Shown: positions 24,293-31,848 of the stretch, piece after piece
How the letters are laid out: the number at the start of each line of letters is the position of its first letter
How positions within the stretch are numbered: position 1 is the stretch's first letter
Source of the DNA: CAZQIC01 sp964593555
GTDB taxonomy: Bacteria; Bacteroidota; Bacteroidia; JAFLBG01
Length of the DNA stretch: 41,876 nt
Assembly (NCBI GenBank): GCA_964593555.1
Contig: CAZQIC010000024.1
Coordinates: forward strand, 1-41,876
Reading direction: 5' to 3'
Translations under genes and position numbers: made by a program
Notes under the pieces: model-generated
Seen by the model: the letters and a program-made list of their open reading frames with translations, nothing else
Told to the model about the DNA's origin: nothing
Databases searched by the model: none

Positions 24293-25216
24293 TTAATTCA
24301 TCTTAGCTCTTATTTTCTTTTTTGCTTCTTCTAAAGCATCTGCCATTTCCTGTAATTCAGGATCTAGTCCTGGTGCAAACTCTTCAGGTCTTTCCGGAGC
24401 AGGATTAACTGGAAAATTTTTCTTAGGTTCTTTTAAGGTTATTAGTTCTGTTCCATCATTGGCTGGAGCGCTTCCGCTGAAAATTTTTGACATCTCAGAA
24501 CCATCCAGGCTGAAGTGATATTGCTCTCGATTGATTCCCGCATCAATTAATTTTTTTACTTCAGGATATTGGTAGGAATCAAACTTTGGAATAGGTAGTA
24601 ATTTACTCCATTGTACACCTAATGTTTCCAATGCTTTTGCAAAAGCCATTTCATGGGCCTCATCACGTGCGATCAAAAATGCCACTGTTGAACGTAATGT
24701 TTTATTACTCGACATCTGATAAATGCGGCACTTCTGTAATCTTCCGGTCGATTCTAGTACAAGATTATCGAGAAGATCAAGAACTAGATTCCCATTGCAA
24801 TGAACATAACTTCCGCTCCAGGGATTACCGGCGGCATCTACTGGCATAGAACCTTGTGCTCCAACAATAAAGTGGTGAGGATTTTTTTGTTCCTTTGCCA
24901 TTTCTAGCGGAGTAGTTCCATCTTTACCAGGAACATCGAATTTTTTTCCATGATATCCTGGTGCACCATCCAATAACTGGGATATTGTTTTGGAGATTAG
25001 CTCAACATGACTGATCTCTTCTGTAGCAATTGAACGGATTAGGTCATGGTAGGGTTTTGCATTTCCTCTAAAATTAAAACTTTGAAATAAGTATTGCATC
25101 ATTGTGCGCATCTCTCCAAACTGGCCTCCTAAGCCCTCTTGTAAAGCATTTGCTGCAGATGGATCGGGTTCATCAACCACTATAGGATTAATTAAATTAG
25201 GAATTTGATAAAACAT
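24293..25216 (-). CDS. Manganese (non-haem) catalase
   Basis: A protein of 307 residues that converts hydrogen peroxide to water and oxygen at a two-manganese centre in the cytoplasm. The metal ligands of the family are visible: E35 (GGQFGEMRTMM), E67 and H70 (ATEEISHVEL), E155 (NLVLESTGR) and H188 (ARDEAHEMAF). The E155-H188 spacing of 33 equals that of well-studied members. The C-terminal ~60 residues are Pro/Glu-rich and charged. The gene is monocistronic by spacing (215 bp upstream gap, 155 bp downstream). It is a stress protein, unrelated to its neighbours in function. Confidence 0.93.
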   Translation of the reverse strand: MFYQIPNLINPIVVDEPDPSAANALQEGLGGQFGEMRTMMQYLFQSFNFRGNAKPYHDLIRSIATEEISHVELISKTISQLLDGAPGYHGKKFDVPGKDGTTPLEMAKEQKNPHHFIVGAQGSMPVDAAGNPWSGSYVHCNGNLVLDLLDNLVLESTGRLQKCRIYQMSSNKTLRSTVAFLIARDEAHEMAFAKALETLGVQWSKLLPIPKFDSYQYPEVKKLIDAGINREQYHFSLDGSEMSKIFSGSAPANDGTELITLKEPKKNFPVNPAPERPEEFAPGLDPELQEMADALEEAKKKIRAKMN

Positions 25217-25418
25217 ATTTATTAAATTTTAAATGTTAGTTATACTTTATCTCTATATATTAATAATCGTGCTAAAACTCCTGCAAAAACAAATACAAAT
25301 GCAAGTTGTTATAAACGAGCATTTTGAACCTGCATAAGACATGTAAATAAAATAATTATTAAACGAATTTGGGAAGGGGTTGAGGATGCTGCTACTATTT
25401 TTGTATAGCATTTTCCTC

Positions 25419-25442
25419 ATCAATCAATCAATCAATCAATCA
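25419..25442 (-). repeat. Tetranucleotide repeat ATCA x6 at a gene end
   Basis: Six perfect copies of ATCA (TGAT on the coding strand) cover the stop codon of the gene at 25432-26169. The stop TGA itself lies in the repeat. Length changes would alter the 3' untranslated part but not the protein, because the first in-frame TGA stays in place. Confidence 0.9.
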
Positions 25443-26169
25443 TTAAATCCGTAAAACTTTCAAGGCGCTTAAAATTAGGTTTATAATATTTCTTTTTAAG
25501 CCTGTACATTTTTATATCCTTAATAATCTCCTGCATATCGAGATTCAAACCGATGGATGAAAATATTCCATTAAAATCAAATTGTTTATCGCTTGACAAT
25601 ACGGCCTTTCGATAACCCGCAATTAGTTTTAATCCAAACCAACGAATAGGGGTGAAGGTGCCTGTTAAGCCGAAATTAGAAAATGCAACAATACCTTGTA
25701 ATCGACTAGTCTCGTTTTCACTGGAAGCGGGAGTGTTTGTTAGTCTGTAATTTCCGATACCTACTTCCAAAGGAAAGCCCAATGAGAAAAATCTTTTTTT
25801 CAGATAAACCAATTCGGTATTAATTGTGCCGCAACGGACTTGCAAAGTTTGTTTTATTTCTATTGCATTTATTTCTTTATGTTTTGGCAGCTGGTCATCT
25901 ATTCTGTAATAGCCTAGGGTTAATCTTAATTTTTCTTTAACCAACACGCCTGCATCATAACCAAACATATTTAACTTTTGACCGTCGAAAACTGTTGTTC
26001 TGGTATCAAATTTAAATTGAGGCCTGATAGTCTTTGGACGTGAAATTCTTGTCGAATCAGTTACGAATTTTTCATGTTCCTGCTCAGTCTGTGAATAGGA
26101 GTTCGTTAAAATATTCAGGAACAGGATAAGAAAAGATACATTTAATGTTGTCAAAAATTTCATCTTCAT
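25432..26169 (-). CDS. Putative secreted or outer-membrane beta-barrel protein
   Basis: A protein of 245 residues with an N-terminal signal peptide (about 1-26, LTTLNVSFLILFLNILTNSY, cleavage after YSQ). The mature part has many alternating-residue strands with aromatic ends (LRLTLGYYRID, LKLIAGYRKAVL), which suggests a small beta-barrel or beta-rich envelope protein. I do not recognise the family. The ATG overlaps the M20 peptidase stop (ATGA), so it is the last gene of the second cyanophycin operon. Two Met codons lie at residues 1 and 3; the first is chosen because of the overlap. Confidence 0.6.
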   Translation of the reverse strand: MKMKFLTTLNVSFLILFLNILTNSYSQTEQEHEKFVTDSTRISRPKTIRPQFKFDTRTTVFDGQKLNMFGYDAGVLVKEKLRLTLGYYRIDDQLPKHKEINAIEIKQTLQVRCGTINTELVYLKKRFFSLGFPLEVGIGNYRLTNTPASSENETSRLQGIVAFSNFGLTGTFTPIRWFGLKLIAGYRKAVLSSDKQFDFNGIFSSIGLNLDMQEIIKDIKMYRLKKKYYKPNFKRLESFTDLMID

Positions 26170-27267
26170 TTAAAATCTGTTTTAATAATGGCTGCCAGCA
26201 TGGTGATATACAACTCTATCCCATTTTCAATTTCGCTGAGATAAATAAATTCATCGGCTATATGGGAGCGGGCAGAATCTCCCGGCCCTACTTTTAAAGA
26301 AGTGCATGGAATCAATGCCTGGTCAGAAGTGGTTGGCGAAACATATGTTTTTCTTCCGGCCTTAATCCCAGCCTGCACAAATGGGTGTTGTATTTGTATC
26401 GCGGATGGGCGCAATCCGTCCGGTTGAGGATGGATCTCACATTGCACATGTTGTTGTATTATTTGTAATGTCTCTTCATTTGTATAAGCATCTGTGGTAC
26501 GCACATCTACTGTAAACTTGCAAATAGAAGGAACAACATTGTGTTGTTGTCCTGCATTAATTATGGTTACAGACATTTTAATAGGACCCAATGTTTCTGA
26601 TACTTTTGGAAAAGAAAAAGTACGGAACCATTCCACATCCCGAATGGCTTTATAAATGGCATTGTCACCTTCTTCGCGCGCTGCGTGGCCTGATTTTCCG
26701 TAGGAAATGCAATCCAGTACCATCAGCCNNNNNNNNNNGCCCTTTCTCAGCTATGGCCAGGTCCATAAGAGTTGGCTCACCTACAATGGCAAAATCAATT
26801 GGTGGAAATGTATGATAAACAGAGGAGATGCCGTTCTTTCCGGATATTTCTTCCTCGGCTGTAGCAGCGTAAATAAGGTTATATTTTAATTTTTTATTTT
26901 CATAATAATACCGGAAAGTGGTTAGAAGAGAAACCAAAGCTCCGCCGGCATCATTACTTCCCAAACCATATAATTTACCGTCAATTATTTCTGGTAAAAA
27001 TGGATCGCGGGAATAGGTTGCATTTGGTTTTACAGTATCATGATGAGAATTCAAAAGTATGGTAGGCAAGTCTGAATTAAAATATTTATTCGTGGCCCAA
27101 ACATTATTCAAATACCTGGAAGTCTGAATGCCATTATTTTCCATAAAGACCTGCAACGTATCGGCGGTTTTGTTTTCTTCCCCGCTGAATGACGGCAAGC
27201 GAATGAGCTTCTTTAAAAGCTCAATTGCCTCTCGTTCCATTGATTTTATTTTAGTTTTATTAGGCAT
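26166..27267 (-). CDS. M20-family metallopeptidase (ArgE/DapE-like), interrupted by an N run
   Basis: A zinc-dependent deacylase or peptidase related to acetylornithine deacetylase. Visible motifs are LLNSHHDTVKP, LYGLGSNDAGGALVS, ATAEEEISGK, FAIVGEPT and near the end PGDSARSHIADEF, which supply the metal ligands and the catalytic Glu. The frame breaks at ten N (26729-26738). Removing them and merging a 3-base overlap restores AIAEKGLMVLDC and gives one frame of 362 residues. The ATG at 27240 is an alternative start (MEREAIELLK). It follows the second cyanophycinase by 49 bp. It may release arginine or ornithine compounds or hydrolyse the dipeptide, but the substrate cannot be told from sequence. 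Confidence 0.82.
26729..26738. other. Assembly gap of ten N
   Basis: The plus-strand sequence reads CATCAGCC, ten N, GCCCTTTCTC. Both ends carry GCC. Joining them on this shared triplet restores the reading frame and the expected residues of the M20 gene, so no real bases are likely to be missing. Confidence 0.85.
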
Positions 27268-27316
27268 ACTTTATTTTAGATGATTGACTGTATGTTATCA
27301 AAATGATTGATCATGA

Positions 27317-28207
27317 TCAAGTTGTAGTATGATTAATAACTTCCTCATCGTGTTTATAAATAATAAACTGCCTCTCTTTAATAAGATATCCATCTCCCCG
27401 GGCAAGAATATGAACTTTAAGATTTTCTACACAGATAGGAGTGCCTTCTTCTGCATAGGTGAGATTTGTGTGGCCCATATGCTCCCCATCTATAATAATT
27501 ACCATCCCTGAGCCGCGACATTCAGCCTCGTTACCTTTTTTTATAATAAGAGCAGTGTCTTCGCCCAAGCCTATTCCTGTACAGGTCGGGTTCATAACAA
27601 TTGCCTGAGCCAATCTTCCGAAGCGGCCGCGTTTTACAAAATGTGTATCAATTATACAGTCGCTTATTAAACCAAAACCTGAAGTGATTTTTAAATCACC
27701 TTTTAACAAGGCTTCATGGCTCTGCCCGTCGTAAATCATTAGCCTTGACATTATCATTGCACCGGCACTTGTTCCTGCTATGATAAAATTTTTGTCTTTA
27801 TAATACTTTTTCTTAATGGTTTCAATAAGTTCCGTTCCTCCCAGAATTGTTGACAGACGAAACTGATCGCCACCGCTGAATAAAACAGCATTGGCTTTTT
27901 CGATTCGTTTTACATAGCTTTCATCCCTTGCTTCTTCTTTATTCCGGATACCAATGTGGTGTATATTGCTGAAGCCAGCTCTCTTGAAAGCATTTGTATA
28001 TGTCTTATTCATTTCTTCGGGATCTTCCGAAGCAGTTGTTATAATTTCAATATGATGATCTTTTTTAGGATCAGGTGGCAAAAGCTCGCCAAGGATTTCG
28101 TAATGTTTGAAATTTTTATTTTTGTCTTTTATATCGGGCCAGCGTTCTCCGCCTTCACCTTTATCTTCAGCCCCCCCTATAATAAGCAATTTCCCTTTAG
28201 GTTTCAT
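27317..28207 (-). CDS. Second cyanophycinase
   Basis: A protein of 296 residues, peptidase family S51, paralogous to the gene at 21888. The nucleophile S147 lies in IIAGTSAGAMIMS. DTHFVKRGRFGRL (187-199) with H189 and LFSGGDQFRL are conserved. An extra N-terminal insertion of about 25 residues (KGEGGERWPDIKDKNKNFKH) and a longer C-terminus distinguish it from the first copy, and this longer form is closer to classical cyanophycinases. It should cut cyanophycin to beta-Asp-Arg dipeptide. It lies downstream of the CphA2-like gene with a promoter of its own in the gap, and the M20 gene follows closely. Confidence 0.9.
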   Translation of the reverse strand: MKPKGKLLIIGGAEDKGEGGERWPDIKDKNKNFKHYEILGELLPPDPKKDHHIEIITTASEDPEEMNKTYTNAFKRAGFSNIHHIGIRNKEEARDESYVKRIEKANAVLFSGGDQFRLSTILGGTELIETIKKKYYKDKNFIIAGTSAGAMIMSRLMIYDGQSHEALLKGDLKITSGFGLISDCIIDTHFVKRGRFGRLAQAIVMNPTCTGIGLGEDTALIIKKGNEAECRGSGMVIIIDGEHMGHTNLTYAEEGTPICVENLKVHILARGDGYLIKERQFIIYKHDEEVINHTTT

Positions 28208-28285
28208 TCAATTAAGTCTACTATGATATTACTGTTTATCTGCTCTGCATTCATTGAAATTAATTATTCGGCTATCGATTAATTC

Positions 28286-28315
28286 TAAATATATTAATAC
28301 AATGTTGCTAATCAA
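28286..28315 (-). promoter_or_regulatory. Promoter of the second cyanophycinase gene
   Basis: On the minus strand TTG (28315-28313), 19 bp, then TATATTTA (28293-28286) gives a near match to the Bacteroidota promoter, with the last base of TAnnTTTG changed. Transcription would start near 28279, with a leader of about 70 bases. It suggests the degradation genes can be expressed apart from the CphA2-like gene. Confidence 0.45.
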
Positions 28316-28480
28316 CGAAGCAGTGATATTCTATTTTCATGCCAAAGAATCAACACAATAGCGGTGTTTTTCGTTTCTATATACGGGGGAGAAAAAACCA
28401 CATAATGTGTAATTATTACTCAGAAATAACCGGAATAAATAATTTTAAGGATACTTTAAACTGTGATTTTTTTGAACGAA

Positions 28481-30667
28481 TTAAGTGTATTCTCTCCTGG
28501 ATGTTTTTTCTCCTACGAAAATATTTACCCTTTTTTCCATAGGGAATCCTGAAAACGATATTAATCCTTTTTGAATAGCGTGAATGTTAAATCCAAGTAC
28601 CATAGCTGTCAGTACAGCCGGACAAATATATTTGAATGCAATTTCCGTGTTATTATCGTTTGTTTCAGAAAAAATATTTTTTAATTTAATCACAGTTAAA
28701 ATTTCTTCTCCTTTAAATAGAATAATCTCATTGTTGTCTAATAAAGCTCCAGTCCCTCCAGTCAAGCGATGCTGCTTAATTTTTTCATTATTTTTATCCC
28801 TGCTAAATAGCGCCATATTGCATTTTACTTTTGGAAAAAGATCATGGGTTGAATAGTCATCGGCATTCATAATTACATAACCGTTGGTGGTAACTGTACG
28901 GATTAAAGTTTCCATTAATTCTACTCTGTCACGTAAAACGGTTGACTCATTGGCCTCCAGAACAGTTGTTATGATTGCAATGTTACAGTGGGCGAATCCA
29001 AATCCAGATTCAGAAATACTTTTATCGGAGCATTGTAGTACAGCGAAATCAATATTGGGGTCAAACAATACTTCTTGTTCGTTTTCGAAATTGGTACAAT
29101 TTCCAGGGTATGTTAAATGTTCCTGTATATAAATTCCTTCAGATGTGTTACATCCGGGTTTGAATCCTGTAGTTTTTGCAAGGTGCGAGATAAGCCTCGT
29201 AAGAATATTTGCACCCTTAAATTCTGCAATTGCGGTTATTGGAATATGAGCCTTTTCAGTATCTGAAAAAAGCATATCAACAATTTTTTCCGCAACATTA
29301 CGGGGAATTCCTTTTTGCGGATTGGAATGCATGCGAAGGCCGGGCCCGGCATTTACCTCTATAACAGCGCCGGTTCCGCGTTTAATAGGCTGGTCTATTC
29401 TGCTGGCAACAAGATCAATTCCACAGATATCTAAATTAAATATACGAGCTATCCTCTCTGCCATAAATTTGTTTTCGGGGTGTATAATGTCAGTTACGTC
29501 CGTAGCTGTTCCTCCCATGCTAATGTTTGCTGTATCTTTTAAAAACAATGTCTGGTTTTCGGGTAATATGGATTCTAACGTAAGTTTTTTATCTGAAAGA
29601 ATTTTTTTTGTATGATCGTCTATTTTTATTATGGCCAGCACATATTCAGCCCCTTCGCCCCGCTGAGGATTACAATTTTCTTTTTCAATCAACTGATTAA
29701 TGGTAGATCGGCCATCACCTATTACTTTTGCCGGTGTTCGCAATGTAGCTGCAACCAACTCATTGTTAATAACGAGAAGGCGATAGTCATCACCCTTAAT
29801 AAATTCTTCCACAATAACCTCCCGGGAGATTTTTTTTGCATTGTTAAATCCAAAGACCGCTTTATCAACGGAATTGATGTCCGTTGTAACGCCTCTGCCA
29901 TGGTTTCCATCAAGAGGTTTAGTTACAATAGGAAACATAACTTCGTTTATGCGTTCACGCAGTTCATCTTCGCTGATTACTAATATGCCTCTTGGAATAG
30001 GTATGTGTGCTTCTGAGAGTAATTCTTTTGTTTCTTCTTTATCGCTGGCTAATTCCATTCCGAGTCCGCTGGTATTATCTGTGATTGCAGTACGAATTTT
30101 TTTCTGCCGATTACCGTGACCCAATGCCATTAAAGATCCACTATTAAACTGGCGATAAGGAATTCCCCTTTTTTTAATCTCATCCAAAAGATAATCTGCG
30201 GTGGGACCCAGGGTGTATCTTTGCTTCAGGTAGATTAATTCATCAATATCATTTTGTATTTCATCGTAATTTTCATCTCTGGCTAAGGATTCAACAATTC
30301 TGAAAGCAGTTTCTCCTGCGAAAACACCAGCTCTCTCCACTACATAGGAGAAAATTACATATGATTTGTCGGAGTCAGAGTAAGTTTTAGAAAAACTACA
30401 ATCCATTCCTGCGCGCAATTGCAATTTTATGGCAATGTAAAGTATGATTTCTTCAATAGAAATTCCTTGTTCCACTTTATTGAAAAATTCCTGTGAAGAA
30501 TTATCAAGAGAAGGAAGAACTTCCTTTAGCTTTTTTGAAAAATCTATGAATTTACTGTTTGTTAAATCCCTGAATTTACCTGGATCAATGCTAAGTTCTA
30601 CTAATTTTTTATGACGCACAGACCAATAGTTTGGTCCCCTGAATGTTTTTAAATCTAATATTTTCAT
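28481..30667 (-). CDS. CphA2-like cyanophycin synthetase lacking a working Mur-ligase part
   Basis: A protein of 728 residues from ATG 30667, chosen because MKILDLKTFRGPNYWS matches the start of cphA. The N-domain and ATP-grasp are kept (TKPLDGNHGRGVTT, EVNAGPGLRMHSNP). In the Mur-ligase domain the P-loop GTNGKTTTT is replaced by EFKGANILT-like residues (479-490); the essential Lys is Ala486. AEDH becomes LEAN, and the protein stops at VNIFVGEKTSRREYT, before the C-terminal DYAHNP block. Cyanobacterial CphA2 has the same two losses and joins ready-made beta-Asp-Arg dipeptides with its ATP-grasp site alone. The frame is long and clean, so this is a functional paralogue rather than a pseudogene. 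Confidence 0.85.
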   Translation of the reverse strand: MKILDLKTFRGPNYWSVRHKKLVELSIDPGKFRDLTNSKFIDFSKKLKEVLPSLDNSSQEFFNKVEQGISIEEIILYIAIKLQLRAGMDCSFSKTYSDSDKSYVIFSYVVERAGVFAGETAFRIVESLARDENYDEIQNDIDELIYLKQRYTLGPTADYLLDEIKKRGIPYRQFNSGSLMALGHGNRQKKIRTAITDNTSGLGMELASDKEETKELLSEAHIPIPRGILVISEDELRERINEVMFPIVTKPLDGNHGRGVTTDINSVDKAVFGFNNAKKISREVIVEEFIKGDDYRLLVINNELVAATLRTPAKVIGDGRSTINQLIEKENCNPQRGEGAEYVLAIIKIDDHTKKILSDKKLTLESILPENQTLFLKDTANISMGGTATDVTDIIHPENKFMAERIARIFNLDICGIDLVASRIDQPIKRGTGAVIEVNAGPGLRMHSNPQKGIPRNVAEKIVDMLFSDTEKAHIPITAIAEFKGANILTRLISHLAKTTGFKPGCNTSEGIYIQEHLTYPGNCTNFENEQEVLFDPNIDFAVLQCSDKSISESGFGFAHCNIAIITTVLEANESTVLRDRVELMETLIRTVTTNGYVIMNADDYSTHDLFPKVKCNMALFSRDKNNEKIKQHRLTGGTGALLDNNEIILFKGEEILTVIKLKNIFSETNDNNTEIAFKYICPAVLTAMVLGFNIHAIQKGLISFSGFPMEKRVNIFVGEKTSRREYT

Positions 30668-30756
30668 ACCTGAAACTATGCTAAAACCATACCAATGAAA
30701 TAAATTGGTAAAGAAAAATATGTGTGGAATTATATCAACACGAAATACTAAATCCA

Positions 30757-30764
30757 TAAATTTG
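30757..30764 (+). promoter_or_regulatory. Possible -7 box for the aldo/keto reductase gene
   Basis: TAAATTTG matches the Bacteroidota -7 consensus TAnnTTTG exactly and ends 13 bp before ATG 30778. No clear -33 TTG lies at the right distance. If used, the transcript would be nearly leaderless. Confidence 0.35.
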
Positions 30765-30777
30765 AAAAAAAATAAAT

Positions 30778-31761
30778 ATGGAATACAGAAGATTAGGCAA
30801 GTCGGGGTTACAGGTAAGTGCATTGTCATTTGGGTCCTGGGTTACATTCGGTAAACAAATAGGAGATAATGTTGCAGAAGATTGTATGAAACTTGCCTAC
30901 GATAACGGTGTCAATTTTTTTGATAACGCCGAAGCATATTCATCGGGCAAATCAGAAATAATTATGGGAAATATTTTGAAGAAGATGGGGTGGGAGAGGA
31001 GTACCTTTGTTGTTTCTAGTAAAGTATTTTGGGGAGGCAAACTTCCCAATCAAATGGGATTGAGCAGGAAGCATGTTGTAGAGGCGTGCAACAATGCACT
31101 TAAAAGATTACAGGTGGAATATCTTGATCTGTATTTTTGTCATCGACCTGATAGAAATACTCCCATAGAAGAAACGGTAAGGGCAATGCATGATCTTATT
31201 ACCCAGGGAAAAATTCTGTATTGGGGAACATCGGAATGGAGTGCACAGGAAATAATGGAAGCTTATGGTATTGCACGGCAGTATAATTTAACTGCTCCAA
31301 CTATGGAGCAACCGCAATACAATATGTTGCATCGTGAGCGTTTTGAAAATGAATATAGAAGATTATATGACACAATTGGTTTGGGAACAACCATTTGGTC
31401 TCCCTTAGCATCAGGATTATTAACTGGCAAATACAATACAGGTATTCCTAAAGATAACCGCCTTCATTTAAGCGGAATGGAATGGTTAAGGGATGAAACT
31501 ATAGGAGAAAAATCGGGAGACAAGGTTGAAAAAACAAAACAATTATCTAAGCTCGCTGATAACTTAGGTGTATCACTCCCTAAATTCGCTATCGCCTGGT
31601 GTTTGAAAAATCAAAATGTAAGTACTGTTATACTGGGCGCATCCAAGGCTGAGCAATTAAAAGAAACACTTGCCGCTCTTGAAGTGGTTCCATTGCTTAC
31701 AATTGAGGTGATGAATGAAATTGAACTGGTGCTGAAAAATAAACCTGTTTCGCCAAAATAG
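30778..31761 (+). CDS. Aldo/keto reductase, voltage-gated K+ channel beta-subunit type
   Basis: A protein of 327 residues. It reduces aldehydes or ketones with NADPH in the cytoplasm. The catalytic tetrad is D49, Y54 (FFDNAEAYSSGKSE), K82 (VSSKVFWGG) and H122 (LYFCHRPD). The opening MEYRRLGKSGLQVSALSFGS, EQPQYNMLHRERFE and WSPLASGLLTGKY place it with the Kv-beta-like subfamily found in many bacteria. It is divergent from the CphA2-like gene, and its 3' end faces the sensor-phosphatase gene. The natural substrate is unknown. Confidence 0.93.
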   Translation: MEYRRLGKSGLQVSALSFGSWVTFGKQIGDNVAEDCMKLAYDNGVNFFDNAEAYSSGKSEIIMGNILKKMGWERSTFVVSSKVFWGGKLPNQMGLSRKHVVEACNNALKRLQVEYLDLYFCHRPDRNTPIEETVRAMHDLITQGKILYWGTSEWSAQEIMEAYGIARQYNLTAPTMEQPQYNMLHRERFENEYRRLYDTIGLGTTIWSPLASGLLTGKYNTGIPKDNRLHLSGMEWLRDETIGEKSGDKVEKTKQLSKLADNLGVSLPKFAIAWCLKNQNVSTVILGASKAEQLKETLAALEVVPLLTIEVMNEIELVLKNKPVSPK

Positions 31762-31799
31762 TAGGGAAGTTGTCCGTTGTTGCTTATCCGTTATTAGTT

Positions 31800-31832
31800 A
31801 TTGGTTGCACGAACTGACAACAAACAACCAAT
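31800..31832. terminator. Inverted repeat between two convergent genes
   Basis: ATTGGTTG (31800-31807) and CAACCAAT (31825-31832) are perfect 8-bp arms around 17 bases, between the stops of the aldo/keto reductase and the sensor-phosphatase. No T-tract follows on either side, so it is a candidate two-way terminator of the weak type. Confidence 0.4.
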
Positions 31833-31848
31833 TGCTGTTACCTTCAGC

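Noticed and set aside
26166..27267. Frameshifted or broken M20 peptidase pseudogene
   Set aside because: The break coincides with the ten N, and merging the 3-base overlap restores the full frame and all family motifs.
28481..30667. Decaying cyanophycin synthetase pseudogene
   Set aside because: The 728-residue frame is free of stops, the ATP-grasp motifs are intact, and the losses match those of functional CphA2.
30668..30829. N-terminal extension of the CphA2-like protein (54 extra residues)
   Set aside because: The extension is hydrophobic, overlaps the start of the divergent reductase gene, and the start at 30667 matches the cphA N-terminus.
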